Positions 36,618 to 46,297 are shown, numbered from the stretch's first letter. The stretch is DNA of 64,000 nt from Arboricoccus pini (GCF_900187945.1 NZ_FYEH01000007.1:1-64000), one strand, 5' to 3'. Numbers and translations are program-made. Notes: a model not told the origin generated them from the letters alone.

Positions 36618-38846
36618 TTGACGACGAGCCTGGCCAACAGCGACGACGAGGGTAATGCGCGTCCAGTCACGCGTTCGGCCCTCATGCGGCCCGTCGCCTG
36701 GTTGCGATCGCATCTCCGGGCCGAGGCAGACCGCTGGTTCCTGTTCGTCCCGATCGCCCTCGCCCTGGGCATCATCCTCTATTTCAGCCAGTCGGTCATG
36801 CCGGCTGGCTGGCTCGCCTTGCCGGTTTTCCTTTTCATGCTGGCCAGCGGCGCCATCGCGTGGCGACTGGGCGAGCGGCGTCCGCTTCGCATGCTGGCGC
36901 TGTCGGGCCTTGCCTTCATGTCGCTAGGGTACCTGGCGGCCGCCCTTCGCCTCGCGATGGTGGAGGCGCCCGTTCTCGGCCGGGCCGGAACCTACGGGCT
37001 CCTAGGTACGATCGTCGAACTGCAGCCGACGGCAAATGGGGCAAGGCTCCTCCTTGCCGACGTTGCGATCGATGGCCTGGCACCTGCGGCAACGCCAGCC
37101 CTCGTCCGTGTCGCCGTCCGCATGGCGACGCCGATCGCCACCGGCGATCGCGTCCATCTCCTGGCGCGCCTGCAACGGCCCCAGGGACCAGCCTTGCCCG
37201 GCGGATTCGACTATGCGCGGCAGGCGTATTTCCAGCGCATCGGTGCCCTGGGATTTGCCTTCGGCAAGGTCGATCTGGTGGGGCATACCGGCAGCGTGCC
37301 CCTGGCCCAGACCGCCAATCCCCTTCGTCAGCGTATCGCCGAGCGCATCATCTCCTTCTGGCCGGGGCCGACGGGGCAGATGTCGGCAGCACTCCTTACA
37401 GGCCTCGATGCCGGTATCGACCAGGCGACATGGTCCGACATGCAGCGCTCGGGCCTGGCCCATCTCATTTCAATCTCCGGCCTGCACATGGCAATCGTAG
37501 CCGGCACCATGTTCCTCGTCCTTCGCTACGGTCTGGCCCTGATTCCGCCTCTGGCGCTCCGTTTTCCAGTCAAGAAGCTGGCGGCTATCGGCGCCATGCT
37601 GGCTGTTACCGGCTATCTCCTGATCTCGGATGGCTCGGTTCCGGCGGTACGCTCCTGGCTCATGGTGCTGGTATCCTTCACAGCCGTCCTCTTGGATCGT
37701 AACCCGTTTTCGCTCCGCCTCTTGGCCTTTGCCGCCATCGTCGTCCTCCTTTATCGGCCCGAGAGCCTGCTGGGCGCTTCCTTCCAGCTTTCCTTCGCGG
37801 CGGTCCTGGCACTGATGTCGGCCTATGAGGCCGGTGCTGCCAGACTCACCCAGAACCGTCGTGAGGACCCACCGTTCTGGCAAGGGCCGATTCTCTATGT
37901 CGCCGCCGCCATCGTCTCGACAGTGATCGCCACCGCCGCGACGACGCCGCTCGCGGCCTATCATTTCCAGAACATCACCACCTTCGGGGCGCTGGCCAAT
38001 CTTCTGGCCATCCCGCTTTCCACCTTCGTCACCATGCCGGCCGGCATGCTGGGCCTGGCGCTGATGCCGCTCGGGCTCGACCGGCCGGCCTTCCTTTTGA
38101 TGAACGCCAGCGTCTGGGTCATCCTCAAGATCGCGCATCTGGCGGCCTCCCTGCCGGGCTCGGCCTTCCTTGTAGTCCAAGCCCCCATCCTGGCCCTCGT
38201 CCTCTTCGGCATCGGCATGGTCTGGCTTTGCCTCTGGCGCGGACGGTGGCGGGCCTTCGGCCTGCCGCTTCTGCTCGGCTCCTTCGTGCTCATTTTGCGG
38301 GCACAGGCTCCAGACATGCTGGTGCAGCCCTATTTTGACATGGCGGCGGTCCGCGATCCGGATGGCTCGCTCCGTCTGCTCAGCCGACAGAGCAACAGCA
38401 TCATCCGCTCGAGCTGGCTGCGCGCCATGGGTCAGCAGGCTGCCAACGCTTTCCCCTTACCGTTCACGGGGGCCGAGAGGGATCTTAGCTGCGATGCATC
38501 GGGCTGCCTGCTCGCGCGACACGGCCGGCGCCTGGCCCTGAGCTTTGACGCTGGGGCCGTCGCCGAGGATTGCGCCCAGGCCGATCTCGTCATTGCCTCA
38601 GTCGGTGCGGAGCGCTGTGAAAAAGGGGGGGCTCGCCTGCTGGGCCCACGGGCATTAAGGTCGTCCGAAGGGGTCGCAGTCTGGTGGACGGGCAGCGATC
38701 TCGTGCTCGAAAAGGTGTCCGACGACCGGGGGCGGTGGCCCTGGACCTGGCATCCGGGGCAGGGGCACGAGACGGATCAGACGGCCGATGCGCCGGTTGC
38801 TGCCTTGCCGGATGCGACGTCAGGCCCTAATCCCGGCGCCGAATAA
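36618..38846 (+). CDS. ComEC/Rec2-family DNA uptake channel
   Basis: Inner-membrane protein of the DNA-uptake machinery. 742 residues with about ten membrane helices and a DUF4131-type N-terminal domain. The Competence domain shows LIAISGLHMAI-like HLISISGLHMAIVAG and the LISDGSVPAVRSWLM helix. After residue ~560 a soluble tail follows without the canonical HxHxDH metallo-beta-lactamase motif. Start TTG 36618 has AGGGCG before it; ATG at 36684 is an alternative. Its presence suggests, but does not prove, natural competence. Between the two gltX genes; gltX2 starts 20 bp after it. Confidence 0.9.
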   Translation: MTTSLANSDDEGNARPVTRSALMRPVAWLRSHLRAEADRWFLFVPIALALGIILYFSQSVMPAGWLALPVFLFMLASGAIAWRLGERRPLRMLALSGLAFMSLGYLAAALRLAMVEAPVLGRAGTYGLLGTIVELQPTANGARLLLADVAIDGLAPAATPALVRVAVRMATPIATGDRVHLLARLQRPQGPALPGGFDYARQAYFQRIGALGFAFGKVDLVGHTGSVPLAQTANPLRQRIAERIISFWPGPTGQMSAALLTGLDAGIDQATWSDMQRSGLAHLISISGLHMAIVAGTMFLVLRYGLALIPPLALRFPVKKLAAIGAMLAVTGYLLISDGSVPAVRSWLMVLVSFTAVLLDRNPFSLRLLAFAAIVVLLYRPESLLGASFQLSFAAVLALMSAYEAGAARLTQNRREDPPFWQGPILYVAAAIVSTVIATAATTPLAAYHFQNITTFGALANLLAIPLSTFVTMPAGMLGLALMPLGLDRPAFLLMNASVWVILKIAHLAASLPGSAFLVVQAPILALVLFGIGMVWLCLWRGRWRAFGLPLLLGSFVLILRAQAPDMLVQPYFDMAAVRDPDGSLRLLSRQSNSIIRSSWLRAMGQQAANAFPLPFTGAERDLSCDASGCLLARHGRRLALSFDAGAVAEDCAQADLVIASVGAERCEKGGARLLGPRALRSSEGVAVWWTGSDLVLEKVSDDRGRWPWTWHPGQGHETDQTADAPVAALPDATSGPNPGAE

Positions 38847-38866
38847 GCCACCAAGGGCGTTCCTTC

Positions 38867-40189
38867 ATGCGCGTGCGCTTTGCCCCCAGCCCCACAGGAC
38901 TATTGCATCTGGGCAATGCCAGGACTGCGATCGTCAACTGGCTGGCGGCCCGCCAGGCCGGCGGTATATTTCTTTTGCGGATCGACGATACCGATATCGA
39001 GCGCTCGCGCCCGGAGCTTGCCCTGACCATCGACGCGGATCTGGCCTGGCTGGGGCTCGATGTCGACGAGCGCGCCGTCCAGAGCCAGAGGACCGCCGTC
39101 TACGAGCGTCATTTCGCCGGGCTCGCCGCCGGGGATCGTCTTTATCCGGCATACGAAACGCCCGAAGAGTTGGCGGCGATGCGCCAGCGCCTCAAGGACA
39201 AGAACCTCCCCCCGCGCTACGATCGTACCAGCCTCAGGCTCGCGGCCGCCGACCGACAGCGCCTTGAGGCGGAGGGCAGGAAGCCGCACTGGCGCCTGCG
39301 CCTGAGCGACCGGCGGATCGATTTCGTCGATCGCGTGCGCGGCCCGCAGCGCATCGATCTACGACATCTTTCCGATCCCGTGCTGCGACGGGCGGATGGC
39401 AGCTTCACCTATACCTTCGCCTCCGTCGTCGACGATCTCGACCTCGGCGTCACCGAGGTCATCCGCGGCGAGGACCATCTGACCAACACGGCGGTTCAGA
39501 TTGACCTCATGGAGGCTCTGGGCGGTCGCCCCCCCGATTTCGGCCATCTGCCGCTAATCCTCGATGCGGGCGGCCAAAAGGTCAGCAAGCGCCTGGGCGC
39601 AGCCACTTTGGCTGACCTCAGGGAGCAAGGCGTCGAGCCTCTGGCCATCCTCCAGGTCCTGGCCGCCCTCGGCACGGGCCGGCCGGCTTGCGCGGAGGCG
39701 ACGCTTGCGGAACTCGTTGCCGGTTTCGATCTCGCGGCCTTCGGTACCGCCCAGCCGCGCCTCGCTACGGCCGACATTGCCCGCCATTCGGCGGCGGTCC
39801 TGCACCATCTGGACTTCGTATCCGTCCAGGCGCGGCTCGAGGGCATGGGACTGGCCGGGCTCGACCAGCCATTCTGGAATGCCATCCGGGCTAATCTCGA
39901 GCGGCTCGAGGATGCGGGGCTCTGGTGGTCGATCTGCCAGGAGCCGCTCCAGCCCGTCATCGAGGATAGCGCCTATCTGGCCACAGCCGCCAATCTTCTT
40001 GGCCAATCGAGCTCGGTTGAAGCCTGGCTGGATGCTCTCAAGGAGGCCAGCGGCCGCAAGGGCAAGGCGCTCTTCCACCCACTCAGGCTGGCGCTCACGG
40101 CGCGCGAGCGTGGACCCGACCTGGGAACTCTGCTAGCGCTGATGGGCAAAGATCGTGCCGTCATGCGGCTGCGCGGGCAAGTCGCCTGA
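38867..40189 (+). CDS. Glutamate--tRNA ligase 2 (paralogue)
   Basis: 440 residues, shorter than GluRS 1. The class I HIGH motif reads HLGNART and the KMSKS equivalent KVSKRLG. It is an independent paralogue, with the FTYTFASVVDDLDLGVTEVIRGEDHL run typical of GluRS. Most alphaproteobacteria lack glutaminyl-tRNA synthetase and use a second GluRS to charge tRNA-Gln with glutamate for the amidotransferase GatCAB; this is the likely role of one of the pair. 20 bp after comEC and 33 bp before cysS, so probably in an operon. Confidence 0.92.
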   Translation: MRVRFAPSPTGLLHLGNARTAIVNWLAARQAGGIFLLRIDDTDIERSRPELALTIDADLAWLGLDVDERAVQSQRTAVYERHFAGLAAGDRLYPAYETPEELAAMRQRLKDKNLPPRYDRTSLRLAAADRQRLEAEGRKPHWRLRLSDRRIDFVDRVRGPQRIDLRHLSDPVLRRADGSFTYTFASVVDDLDLGVTEVIRGEDHLTNTAVQIDLMEALGGRPPDFGHLPLILDAGGQKVSKRLGAATLADLREQGVEPLAILQVLAALGTGRPACAEATLAELVAGFDLAAFGTAQPRLATADIARHSAAVLHHLDFVSVQARLEGMGLAGLDQPFWNAIRANLERLEDAGLWWSICQEPLQPVIEDSAYLATAANLLGQSSSVEAWLDALKEASGRKGKALFHPLRLALTARERGPDLGTLLALMGKDRAVMRLRGQVA

Positions 40190-40222
40190 ATTCTTGTTCC
40201 ATTAACTGATACCGCGAAAAGA

Positions 40223-41647
40223 TTGCCTAAGGTGCCAGAGCTCCACCTGACCAACACGCTTACCCGGACGAAGGAGCGCTTCGTCCCCATCGATCCCGCG
40301 AATGTCAGGATGTATGTCTGCGGTCCGACGGTCTATCAGCGCATCCACATCGGCAACGCGCGGCCGATCATCATCTTCGACATCCTGTTCCGGTTGTTGC
40401 GCCAGATCTATGGCGAGGCGGCGGTCTCCTATGTCCGCAACATCACCGACATCGACGACAAGATCATCGACCAGGCCAAGGCCAACGGTGAACCGATCGA
40501 GGCGCTGACCGCCCGGACGAGCGAGGCTTTCCTTGCCGACTGCGTGGCGTTGGGTTGCCTCTCGCCCAGCCACCAGCCGCGCGCCACGGCGCATATCGAG
40601 GGGATGGTGCAACTCATCGGCCTGCTTGTTGCCAAGGGGCACGCCTACGAGGCGGAAGGGCATGTCCTCTTCTCCGTTCCCTCAATGCCGGACTACGGCC
40701 AACTCTCGAACCGCTCGCGTGACGAGATGGTGGCGGGCGCCCGCGTCGAGGTAGCCCCCTACAAGCGCGACCCTGCCGATTTCATTCTCTGGAAGCCCTC
40801 CAAGGACGGCCAGCCTGGCTGGGACAGTCCGTGGGGACGGGGTCGTCCCGGCTGGCATATCGAATGCTCAGCCATGGCCGAAGCCTTGCTGGGCCCACTG
40901 CCTTTCGACATTCACGGTGGTGGCCTCGATCTGATCTTCCCGCATCACGAAAACGAGATCGCCCAAAGCCGTGGCGCCCACGATGCGTCCGCCATGGCCA
41001 GATACTGGGTTCATAACGGCTTCGTCGACATGCGTGGTGAGAAGATGTCGAAGTCCCTGGGCAACGTGCTGCGCGTCGACGACGCGCTGGCCATCGTCCC
41101 GGGAGAGGCCATCCGCTTCTTCATCCTGGGGGCACATTATCGTCAGCCGCTGGATTGTACGCCCGAAGGGCTGCGCGAGGCGGAGGAGACGCTGACCCGC
41201 TTCTACAAGGTGCTCGAACTGACCGGGCTCGGCGGCCCGGACGACGACGAGGAAGGCCAGCCAGCAGCCGAGTTCCTGGCGGCCCTGAGCGATGACTTAA
41301 ACACCCCCAGGGCCATTGCCGAACTGCATGGCCTGGCCACGCGTGTCTTCACAGCCCACATCCAGGAGCGCGATCCCGCCGGGGCGAGGGGCATCGCCTT
41401 GACCTTCAAGGCCTCGGCCAAACTTTTGGGCCTTCTTAACGACGATCCGGCGCACTGGCTGCGCGGCCGGGCTGGCGTCGACGGCCCTCGCATCGAAGCT
41501 TTGATTGAGGAGCGCCGCGCGGCCCGCGCCGGCAGGGACTTCGCCCGTGCCGATGCGATCCGTAAGCAGCTGGCCGACGAGGGCGTGGAGCTCGAGGACC
41601 GCAAGGATGGCACGACCGGCTGGGTCCAAAAGCGGTCCGCGGTCTGA
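40223..41647 (+). CDS. cysS: Cysteine--tRNA ligase
   Basis: 474 residues, a normal CysRS. The class I motifs are HIGNARP and EKMSKSLGN. The zinc-binding cysteine lies in YVCGPTVY, and the WHIECSAMAEALLG run follows. Start is TTG 40223 or GTG 40232; neither has a strong Shine-Dalgarno, and the family N-terminus begins close to LHLTNTLTRTKE. Downstream, an ATG 4 bases after the stop opens trmJ. Confidence 0.96.
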   Translation: MPKVPELHLTNTLTRTKERFVPIDPANVRMYVCGPTVYQRIHIGNARPIIIFDILFRLLRQIYGEAAVSYVRNITDIDDKIIDQAKANGEPIEALTARTSEAFLADCVALGCLSPSHQPRATAHIEGMVQLIGLLVAKGHAYEAEGHVLFSVPSMPDYGQLSNRSRDEMVAGARVEVAPYKRDPADFILWKPSKDGQPGWDSPWGRGRPGWHIECSAMAEALLGPLPFDIHGGGLDLIFPHHENEIAQSRGAHDASAMARYWVHNGFVDMRGEKMSKSLGNVLRVDDALAIVPGEAIRFFILGAHYRQPLDCTPEGLREAEETLTRFYKVLELTGLGGPDDDEEGQPAAEFLAALSDDLNTPRAIAELHGLATRVFTAHIQERDPAGARGIALTFKASAKLLGLLNDDPAHWLRGRAGVDGPRIEALIEERRAARAGRDFARADAIRKQLADEGVELEDRKDGTTGWVQKRSAV

Positions 41648-41651
41648 GCCC

Positions 41652-42446
41652 ATGACAACTTCGATGAAGCAGACCAAGGGCGACCGCGACTGGGTCGATG
41701 CCCTCCCGGCGGCACCAGTCGTGATTCTTTGCCGCCCACAGATCGGCGAGAATGTCGGTGCCGCCGCGCGCGCCATGCTGAATTTCGGCTTGCGCGACCT
41801 GCGGCTGGTGAAGCCTGAATGCGGTTGGCCGAATGCCAAGGCGGTCGCCATGGCGTCGGGCGCGACCGTCGTCCTCAACGAGGTTCAGATTTTCGACACG
41901 TTCGAAGCCGCCACTGCGGACCTGCATCACCTCTATGCCACGACTGCCCGTCTGCGTGAGATGAAGAAGCCCGTCGTGACGCCTGGCGAGGCGATGATCC
42001 GTGCCAAGGCGCAGCTCGAGGCCGGCCACGGCGTGGGCCTGGTCTTCGGCGCCGAGCGCACGGGTCTCGAGAACGAGGAACTGGTCCTGGCCGATGCCCT
42101 GGTGCGCATCCAGACCAATCCCGATTTCAGCTCCTTGAACCTCGCTCAGGCCGTGCTCTTGATCGTGCATGAATGGGGCAAGGTGGTCGATCTGGGAGCC
42201 GGTCAACGGCTTCTGCCCAAGGAGATGGCAGAGGATGTGCCGGCCACCAAGGGCGACATTGCGGGACTGCTCGACCATATGCTGGTCGAACTCGAGGCGG
42301 TCGATTTCTTCAAGAGCCCGCAGCGGCGGGTCAGCCTCGGCAATGCTGTCAAGCTGATGATCGAGCGTCGCGGCTGGACGCAGGCGGAGGTCAACCTCAT
42401 GCGCGGTATCGTCCGGGAGATCGCCACGGGTCACCGTCCCCGCTGA
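41652..42446 (+). CDS. trmJ: tRNA/rRNA methyltransferase, TrmJ-like (SpoU family)
   Basis: 264 residues. SPOUT 2'-O-methyltransferase domain with the deep trefoil knot: VVILCRPQIGENVGAAARAMLNFG (motif 1), VGLVFGAERTGLENEE (motif 2) and NPDFSSLNLAQAVLLI (motif 3). The C-terminal extension resembles TrmJ, which methylates position 32 of tRNA. Start ATG 41652, 4 bases after cysS. A second SpoU gene follows after 11 bp. Confidence 0.9.
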   Translation: MTTSMKQTKGDRDWVDALPAAPVVILCRPQIGENVGAAARAMLNFGLRDLRLVKPECGWPNAKAVAMASGATVVLNEVQIFDTFEAATADLHHLYATTARLREMKKPVVTPGEAMIRAKAQLEAGHGVGLVFGAERTGLENEELVLADALVRIQTNPDFSSLNLAQAVLLIVHEWGKVVDLGAGQRLLPKEMAEDVPATKGDIAGLLDHMLVELEAVDFFKSPQRRVSLGNAVKLMIERRGWTQAEVNLMRGIVREIATGHRPR

Positions 42447-42457
42447 CGGGCTGTCCA

Positions 42458-43201
42458 ATGGAAAGTCAGTCGTTCCTGCTTCGCGTGCACGCCGCCTACA
42501 AGGATCCAGCACTTGTCGTGCTCGAAGGGCTGCATGCGCTCAAGCATGCGATTCGCTTTAAGGCGGAGGTCGAATTGGCACTCACCGCCGATGCTTCAGT
42601 GCCAGAAGGCCTCGCGGCCAGGCTCGCACCCGACATCCTGCCGCAGCTACGCCGGCATCTGGTCGAGGTGCCGGCGGACGTTTTCGCCCGATTAGCCCCT
42701 AAGGCACCTGCAAGCGGCATCATCGCCATCGCGCGGCGACCCGACGTCACCCTTCAGGCGATCCTGGAGCGGCCGGGGCCTGTCGTTCTTCTCGATCGAC
42801 CGACCCACCCGGGCAATGTCGGCGCCGTGGTGCGCGTGAGTGCCGCCGCGGCTGCGGCGGGTGTATTGACGACGGGACAGCTTGACCCCTGGGGCGCTCC
42901 GGTGCTGCGCGGCAGCGCCGGGTTGCATTTCGCCCTGCCCGTCCTGCGGATCGAGGATCTGGGCCAGGTAAGCCGGCCGATCCTGGCGCTCCATCCCGAA
43001 GGCCAGCCTTTGACCGCGGAAAGCCTGCGCGAGCGGCCGATCCTGGTCTTCGGCTCCGAGCGCCGCGGGCTCGATCCCTCCTGGCTGCAGCGAGCCGATC
43101 GTCGGCTGACGATCCCCATGGCAGCAGGGGTTTCGAGCCTCAATCTTGCCACGTCCGTGGCCGTGACGCTCTATGCCGACAGGCTGGGCTCCGCTTGCTA
43201 A
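42458..43201 (+). CDS. RNA methyltransferase, TrmH (SpoU) family
   Basis: 247 residues. Variable N-terminal domain (~90 residues) that may bind RNA, then the SPOUT knot with VVLLDRPTHPGNVGAVVRVSA, ILVFGSERRGLDPSW and GVSSLNLATSVAVTLY. These are the three SpoU motifs, distinct in sequence from the neighbouring trmJ product. Target nucleotide cannot be read from sequence; rRNA Gm and tRNA Gm18 are family possibilities. Tandem with trmJ. Confidence 0.87.
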   Translation: MESQSFLLRVHAAYKDPALVVLEGLHALKHAIRFKAEVELALTADASVPEGLAARLAPDILPQLRRHLVEVPADVFARLAPKAPASGIIAIARRPDVTLQAILERPGPVVLLDRPTHPGNVGAVVRVSAAAAAAGVLTTGQLDPWGAPVLRGSAGLHFALPVLRIEDLGQVSRPILALHPEGQPLTAESLRERPILVFGSERRGLDPSWLQRADRRLTIPMAAGVSSLNLATSVAVTLYADRLGSAC

Positions 43202-43260
43202 GCCGGGTTAGCTCGCCTAGACGAGGCGCCAAATCGACACCGACTGGAAGTCCGAGGGCC

Positions 43261-43665
43261 ATGTCCGATACCGCCACCCTGATCGCCGACTATTATGCCG
43301 CCTTCAATCGTGGCGACGTCGAGGGGATGCTGGCGCTCTTGAGCGATGACGTCGCCCATGACGTCAATGAGAGCGGGCGCGAGCCGGGCAGGGCGGCCTT
43401 CAAGAACTTCATGGCGCGTATGAACCATTGCTACCGCGAGAATCTGACCGACATCGTCGTCATGGTCTCCGCCGATGGCGCGCGGGCGGCCGCCGAGTTC
43501 ATCGTGAACGGCACCTATCTTTCAACCGATGCCGGCCTGCCGGAAGCTCGTGGACAGACCTACAAGCTGCCGGGTGGCGCCTTCTTTACCGTCAAGGAGG
43601 GGAAGATCGCGCGCGTGACCAACTATTATAATCTGCAGGAGTGGCTGCGTCAGGTTCAGGCCTGA
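43261..43665 (+). CDS. SnoaL-like/ketosteroid-isomerase-related protein
   Basis: 134 residues with the NTF2-like alpha+beta cone fold. The run LIADYYAAFNRGDVEGMLALLSDDVAHDVNE and the C-terminal VKEGKIARVTNYYNLQEWL match the ketosteroid isomerase-related group. Such proteins bind small hydrophobic ligands and act in diverse isomerase or dehydratase steps; the role here is unknown. ATG 43261 follows the TrmH-family gene by 59 bp. The sulfotransferase gene starts 15 bp later, so the two may be co-transcribed. Confidence 0.85.
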   Translation: MSDTATLIADYYAAFNRGDVEGMLALLSDDVAHDVNESGREPGRAAFKNFMARMNHCYRENLTDIVVMVSADGARAAAEFIVNGTYLSTDAGLPEARGQTYKLPGGAFFTVKEGKIARVTNYYNLQEWLRQVQA

Positions 43666-43680
43666 CGACACGCCGGCACG

Positions 43681-44598
43681 ATGGACCTATCCCTTCTTCG
43701 CAACCCTGAGAACTGGCGCGACATCGTCCGCGAGGTGGTGGTGCATGGACTGGTGGTGGTCCCCCGGGACCGCCGCCGCCTGCTCGACCGGCGCTGGCGC
43801 GGGTTGGACGAACTGCGACGACTGGGTAGCGCGGATACCGTTATTGTCTCCTATGGCAAGAGCGGTCGGACCTGGTTGCGGGTGATGGTCTCGCGCTATT
43901 TCCAGAGGCGCTATGCGCTGCCGGAAGGCCAGGCGCTCGAGTTCGACAATCTCTATCGGCTCAATCCGCGCGTGCCGCGGATCCTCTTCACCCACGCCAA
44001 TTATATTCGCGATGCGACCGGCCACTGGGATAATCGGGCGGAATTTCGCTCCAAGCGCGTTCTTCTTCTCGTCCGCGATCCCGTCGATACCGCCGTCTCT
44101 CAATATTACCAGTGGCGCCACCGCATGCGCGGCTGGAAGAAGATCTTGAACGATTATCCGCCGCCCGGTGCGGAAAGCTCGATCTTCGACTTTGTGATGA
44201 GTGAACGCTGTGGCCTGCCCAAGATCGTCGATTACCTTGCCGTCTGGGAACGCGAACTGCCGCATCTGCGCCAGCACGAGGTCGTCTCCTATGAGGAGAT
44301 GCGCAAGGACGCGGCCGCGCCCCTGATGCGGGTCCTTCGCTTCTTTGGCGAGGAGCCGAGCGAAGCCGAGATCGCCGATGCCGTCGCCTATGGCAGCCTT
44401 GAGAACATGCGTGCCCTCGAGGCTACCGGTGGGATCGCCTTCGCCGGGCGGCGGATGAAGCCCGGCTCCAGCGATCCGCAGAGTTTCAAGACGAGGCGTG
44501 GCAAGGTCGGCGGCTGGCGGGACGAGTTCACGCCCGATCAGATCGCAACGATCGAGGCCTGGCTGGCGGGACAGGCACCGCTTCCCTTCGGCTACTGA
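43681..44598 (+). CDS. Sulfotransferase domain protein
   Basis: 305 residues of the cytosolic sulfotransferase fold. The 5'-phosphosulfate loop reads SYGKSGRTWLRVMVSRY with K60, and the 3'-phosphate site is LLLVRDPVDTAVSQYYQW. The acceptor is unknown; family members sulfate carbohydrates, lipids or small alcohols using PAPS. Length and motifs are complete. No PAPS synthesis genes are in the window. Confidence 0.85.
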   Translation: MDLSLLRNPENWRDIVREVVVHGLVVVPRDRRRLLDRRWRGLDELRRLGSADTVIVSYGKSGRTWLRVMVSRYFQRRYALPEGQALEFDNLYRLNPRVPRILFTHANYIRDATGHWDNRAEFRSKRVLLLVRDPVDTAVSQYYQWRHRMRGWKKILNDYPPPGAESSIFDFVMSERCGLPKIVDYLAVWERELPHLRQHEVVSYEEMRKDAAAPLMRVLRFFGEEPSEAEIADAVAYGSLENMRALEATGGIAFAGRRMKPGSSDPQSFKTRRGKVGGWRDEFTPDQIATIEAWLAGQAPLPFGY

Positions 44599-44610
44599 GT
44601 CGCATTCGCC

Positions 44611-45093
44611 TCAGCTGGCATCGAAGACGATGCAGGTCGTCTGGCCATGGGCGAAGAGTTTGTTCCCGACCCTGACATCGCCCTCGGCGGTCGCCGTCTG
44701 GTGACCTGCATGCAGGACACGGCCGGTCACGCGCACCTTTCGCAGGGCCGGGACAACCGGACGGATATAGCGCGTCGAGAGTTCCAGCGTCGCGTGCAGA
44801 CGGCCTTGCGGCAGAGTTGTCAGGATGGCCAGGCCCATGGCGGTATCGAGGAGCGTTGCGAGCCAGCCGCCCTGGCCGACGCCACGGAAATTCAAGATCC
44901 ATGGCTCGACGCCGGCCTCACAGACCACCAAACCTTCCTCGACGCTTGCAAGCTCAAGTCCGACCGTCTGCCAGATCGGCGCTGGCGGCACATCTCCCGT
45001 CAGCATGCCACGGACGATCGACAGGCCATCCAGGGTCGCTAGATGTCCGCGATCGGCCGGCGGTGCCTCGAAGGCGTAAGTGCGCTCTGGCAT
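44611..45093 (-). CDS. PaaI/4HBT-family hotdog thioesterase
   Basis: 160 residues of the hotdog fold. The helix run NFRGVGQGGWLATLLDTAMG replaces the usual HGG with QGG, so the PaaI catalytic histidine is Gln here; the aspartate (in LLDTA) is kept. A Gln/acid pair is known from the Arthrobacter 4-hydroxybenzoyl-CoA thioesterase, so activity is still possible. It begins 7 bases after the gcdH stop, on the same strand, which suggests a role in acyl-CoA metabolism such as clearing CoA esters of lysine/aromatic catabolism. Confidence 0.82.
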   Translation of the reverse strand: MPERTYAFEAPPADRGHLATLDGLSIVRGMLTGDVPPAPIWQTVGLELASVEEGLVVCEAGVEPWILNFRGVGQGGWLATLLDTAMGLAILTTLPQGRLHATLELSTRYIRPVVPALRKVRVTGRVLHAGHQTATAEGDVRVGNKLFAHGQTTCIVFDAS

Positions 45094-45100
45094 GGCAGTT

Positions 45101-46297
45101 TCAGGAGAATGCCTGTAGCCCGGTCTGGGCGCGGCCGAGGATCAAGGCGTGAATGTCGTGGGTCCCCTCGTAGGTGTTGACCGCCTCGAGGTTCATGACG
45201 TGGCGAATGACGTGATATTCGTCGGCGATGCCGTTGCCGCCGTGCATGTCGCGCGCCTGACGGGCGATATCGAGTGCCTTGCCGCAATTATTGCGCTTGA
45301 TAAGGCTGATCATCTCCGGTGCCCAGCGGCCCTCATCGATGAGTCGCCCTACCCTTAGCGCCGCTTGCAGGCCTAGCGTTATCTCGGTCTGCATGTCGGC
45401 CAGCTTTTTCTGGATGAGTTGGTTGGCGGCCAAGGGCTTGCCGAACTGCTTGCGCTCCATCGTGTAGTTCCGGGCCTGCAGCCAGCAAAACTCGGCGGCG
45501 CCCATCGTCCCCCACGCAATGCCGAAACGGGCCTTGTTGAGGCAACCGAACGGCCCTTTCAGGCCCTTGACGTTGGGAAGATGGTTTTCGTCGGGGACGA
45601 ACACCTCGCTCATCATGATCATCCCGGTCGTCGAGGCCCTGAGGCTGAATTTGCCCTCGATCTTGGGCGTCGTCAGGCCCTTGGCCCCCCGTTCGATGAC
45701 GAAGCCGAGAATTGTGCCTTCCTCATCTTTGGCCCAGATGATGCAAAGATCGGCGATCGGCGAATTGGTGATCCAGTTCTTCGAACCGGAGATGATCCAT
45801 CCCCCGTCCACCTTCTTCGCTCGTGTGCGCATGCCGCCCGGGTCCGAGCCGAAATCGGGCTCCGTCAGGCCAAAGCAACCGACGAGTTCGCCCGTTGCCA
45901 GCCGCGGCAGCCAGCGCTCGCGCTGCGCTTTCGTGCCATAGGCGTGGATCGGATACATGACGAGCGAGGATTGGACGCTCATGGCGGATCGATAGCCCGA
46001 ATCGATCCGCTCGACCTCGCGCGCCACCAGGCCATAGGCGACGTGCGAGGCACCGGCACCGCCATCTTCCTCGGGCAGGGTGGCGCCCAGGAAACCGAGT
46101 GCGCCCATCTCGGTCAAGATCTCCCGATCGAACGTCTCATGGCGGTTGGCTTCGACGATCCGCCGCAGGAGCTGGCCCTGGCAATAATCCCTCGCACTGT
46201 CGCGGATCAGGCGCTCATCCTCGCTCAACTGGCTGTCCAGATCGAAGGGATCGGCCCAGTCGAAGGCGAATGCCCGTGTCGCTTCTCGTTCCGTCAT
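45101..46297 (-). CDS. gcdH: Glutaryl-CoA dehydrogenase
   Basis: 398 residues of the acyl-CoA dehydrogenase family. FAD-dependent oxidative decarboxylation of glutaryl-CoA to crotonyl-CoA in lysine/tryptophan degradation. Distinctive runs: [50 protein letters not shown] and [16 protein letters not shown]. The catalytic Glu in [15 protein letters not shown] is in place, so it is glutaryl rather than generic acyl-CoA type. The thioesterase lies downstream. ATG 46297 is preferred over 12 bp upstream. Confidence 0.95.
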   Translation of the reverse strand: MTEREATRAFAFDWADPFDLDSQLSEDERLIRDSARDYCQGQLLRRIVEANRHETFDREILTEMGALGFLGATLPEEDGGAGASHVAYGLVAREVERIDSGYRSAMSVQSSLVMYPIHAYGTKAQRERWLPRLATGELVGCFGLTEPDFGSDPGGMRTRAKKVDGGWIISGSKNWITNSPIADLCIIWAKDEEGTILGFVIERGAKGLTTPKIEGKFSLRASTTGMIMMSEVFVPDENHLPNVKGLKGPFGCLNKARFGIAWGTMGAAEFCWLQARNYTMERKQFGKPLAANQLIQKKLADMQTEITLGLQAALRVGRLIDEGRWAPEMISLIKRNNCGKALDIARQARDMHGGNGIADEYHVIRHVMNLEAVNTYEGTHDIHALILGRAQTGLQAFS

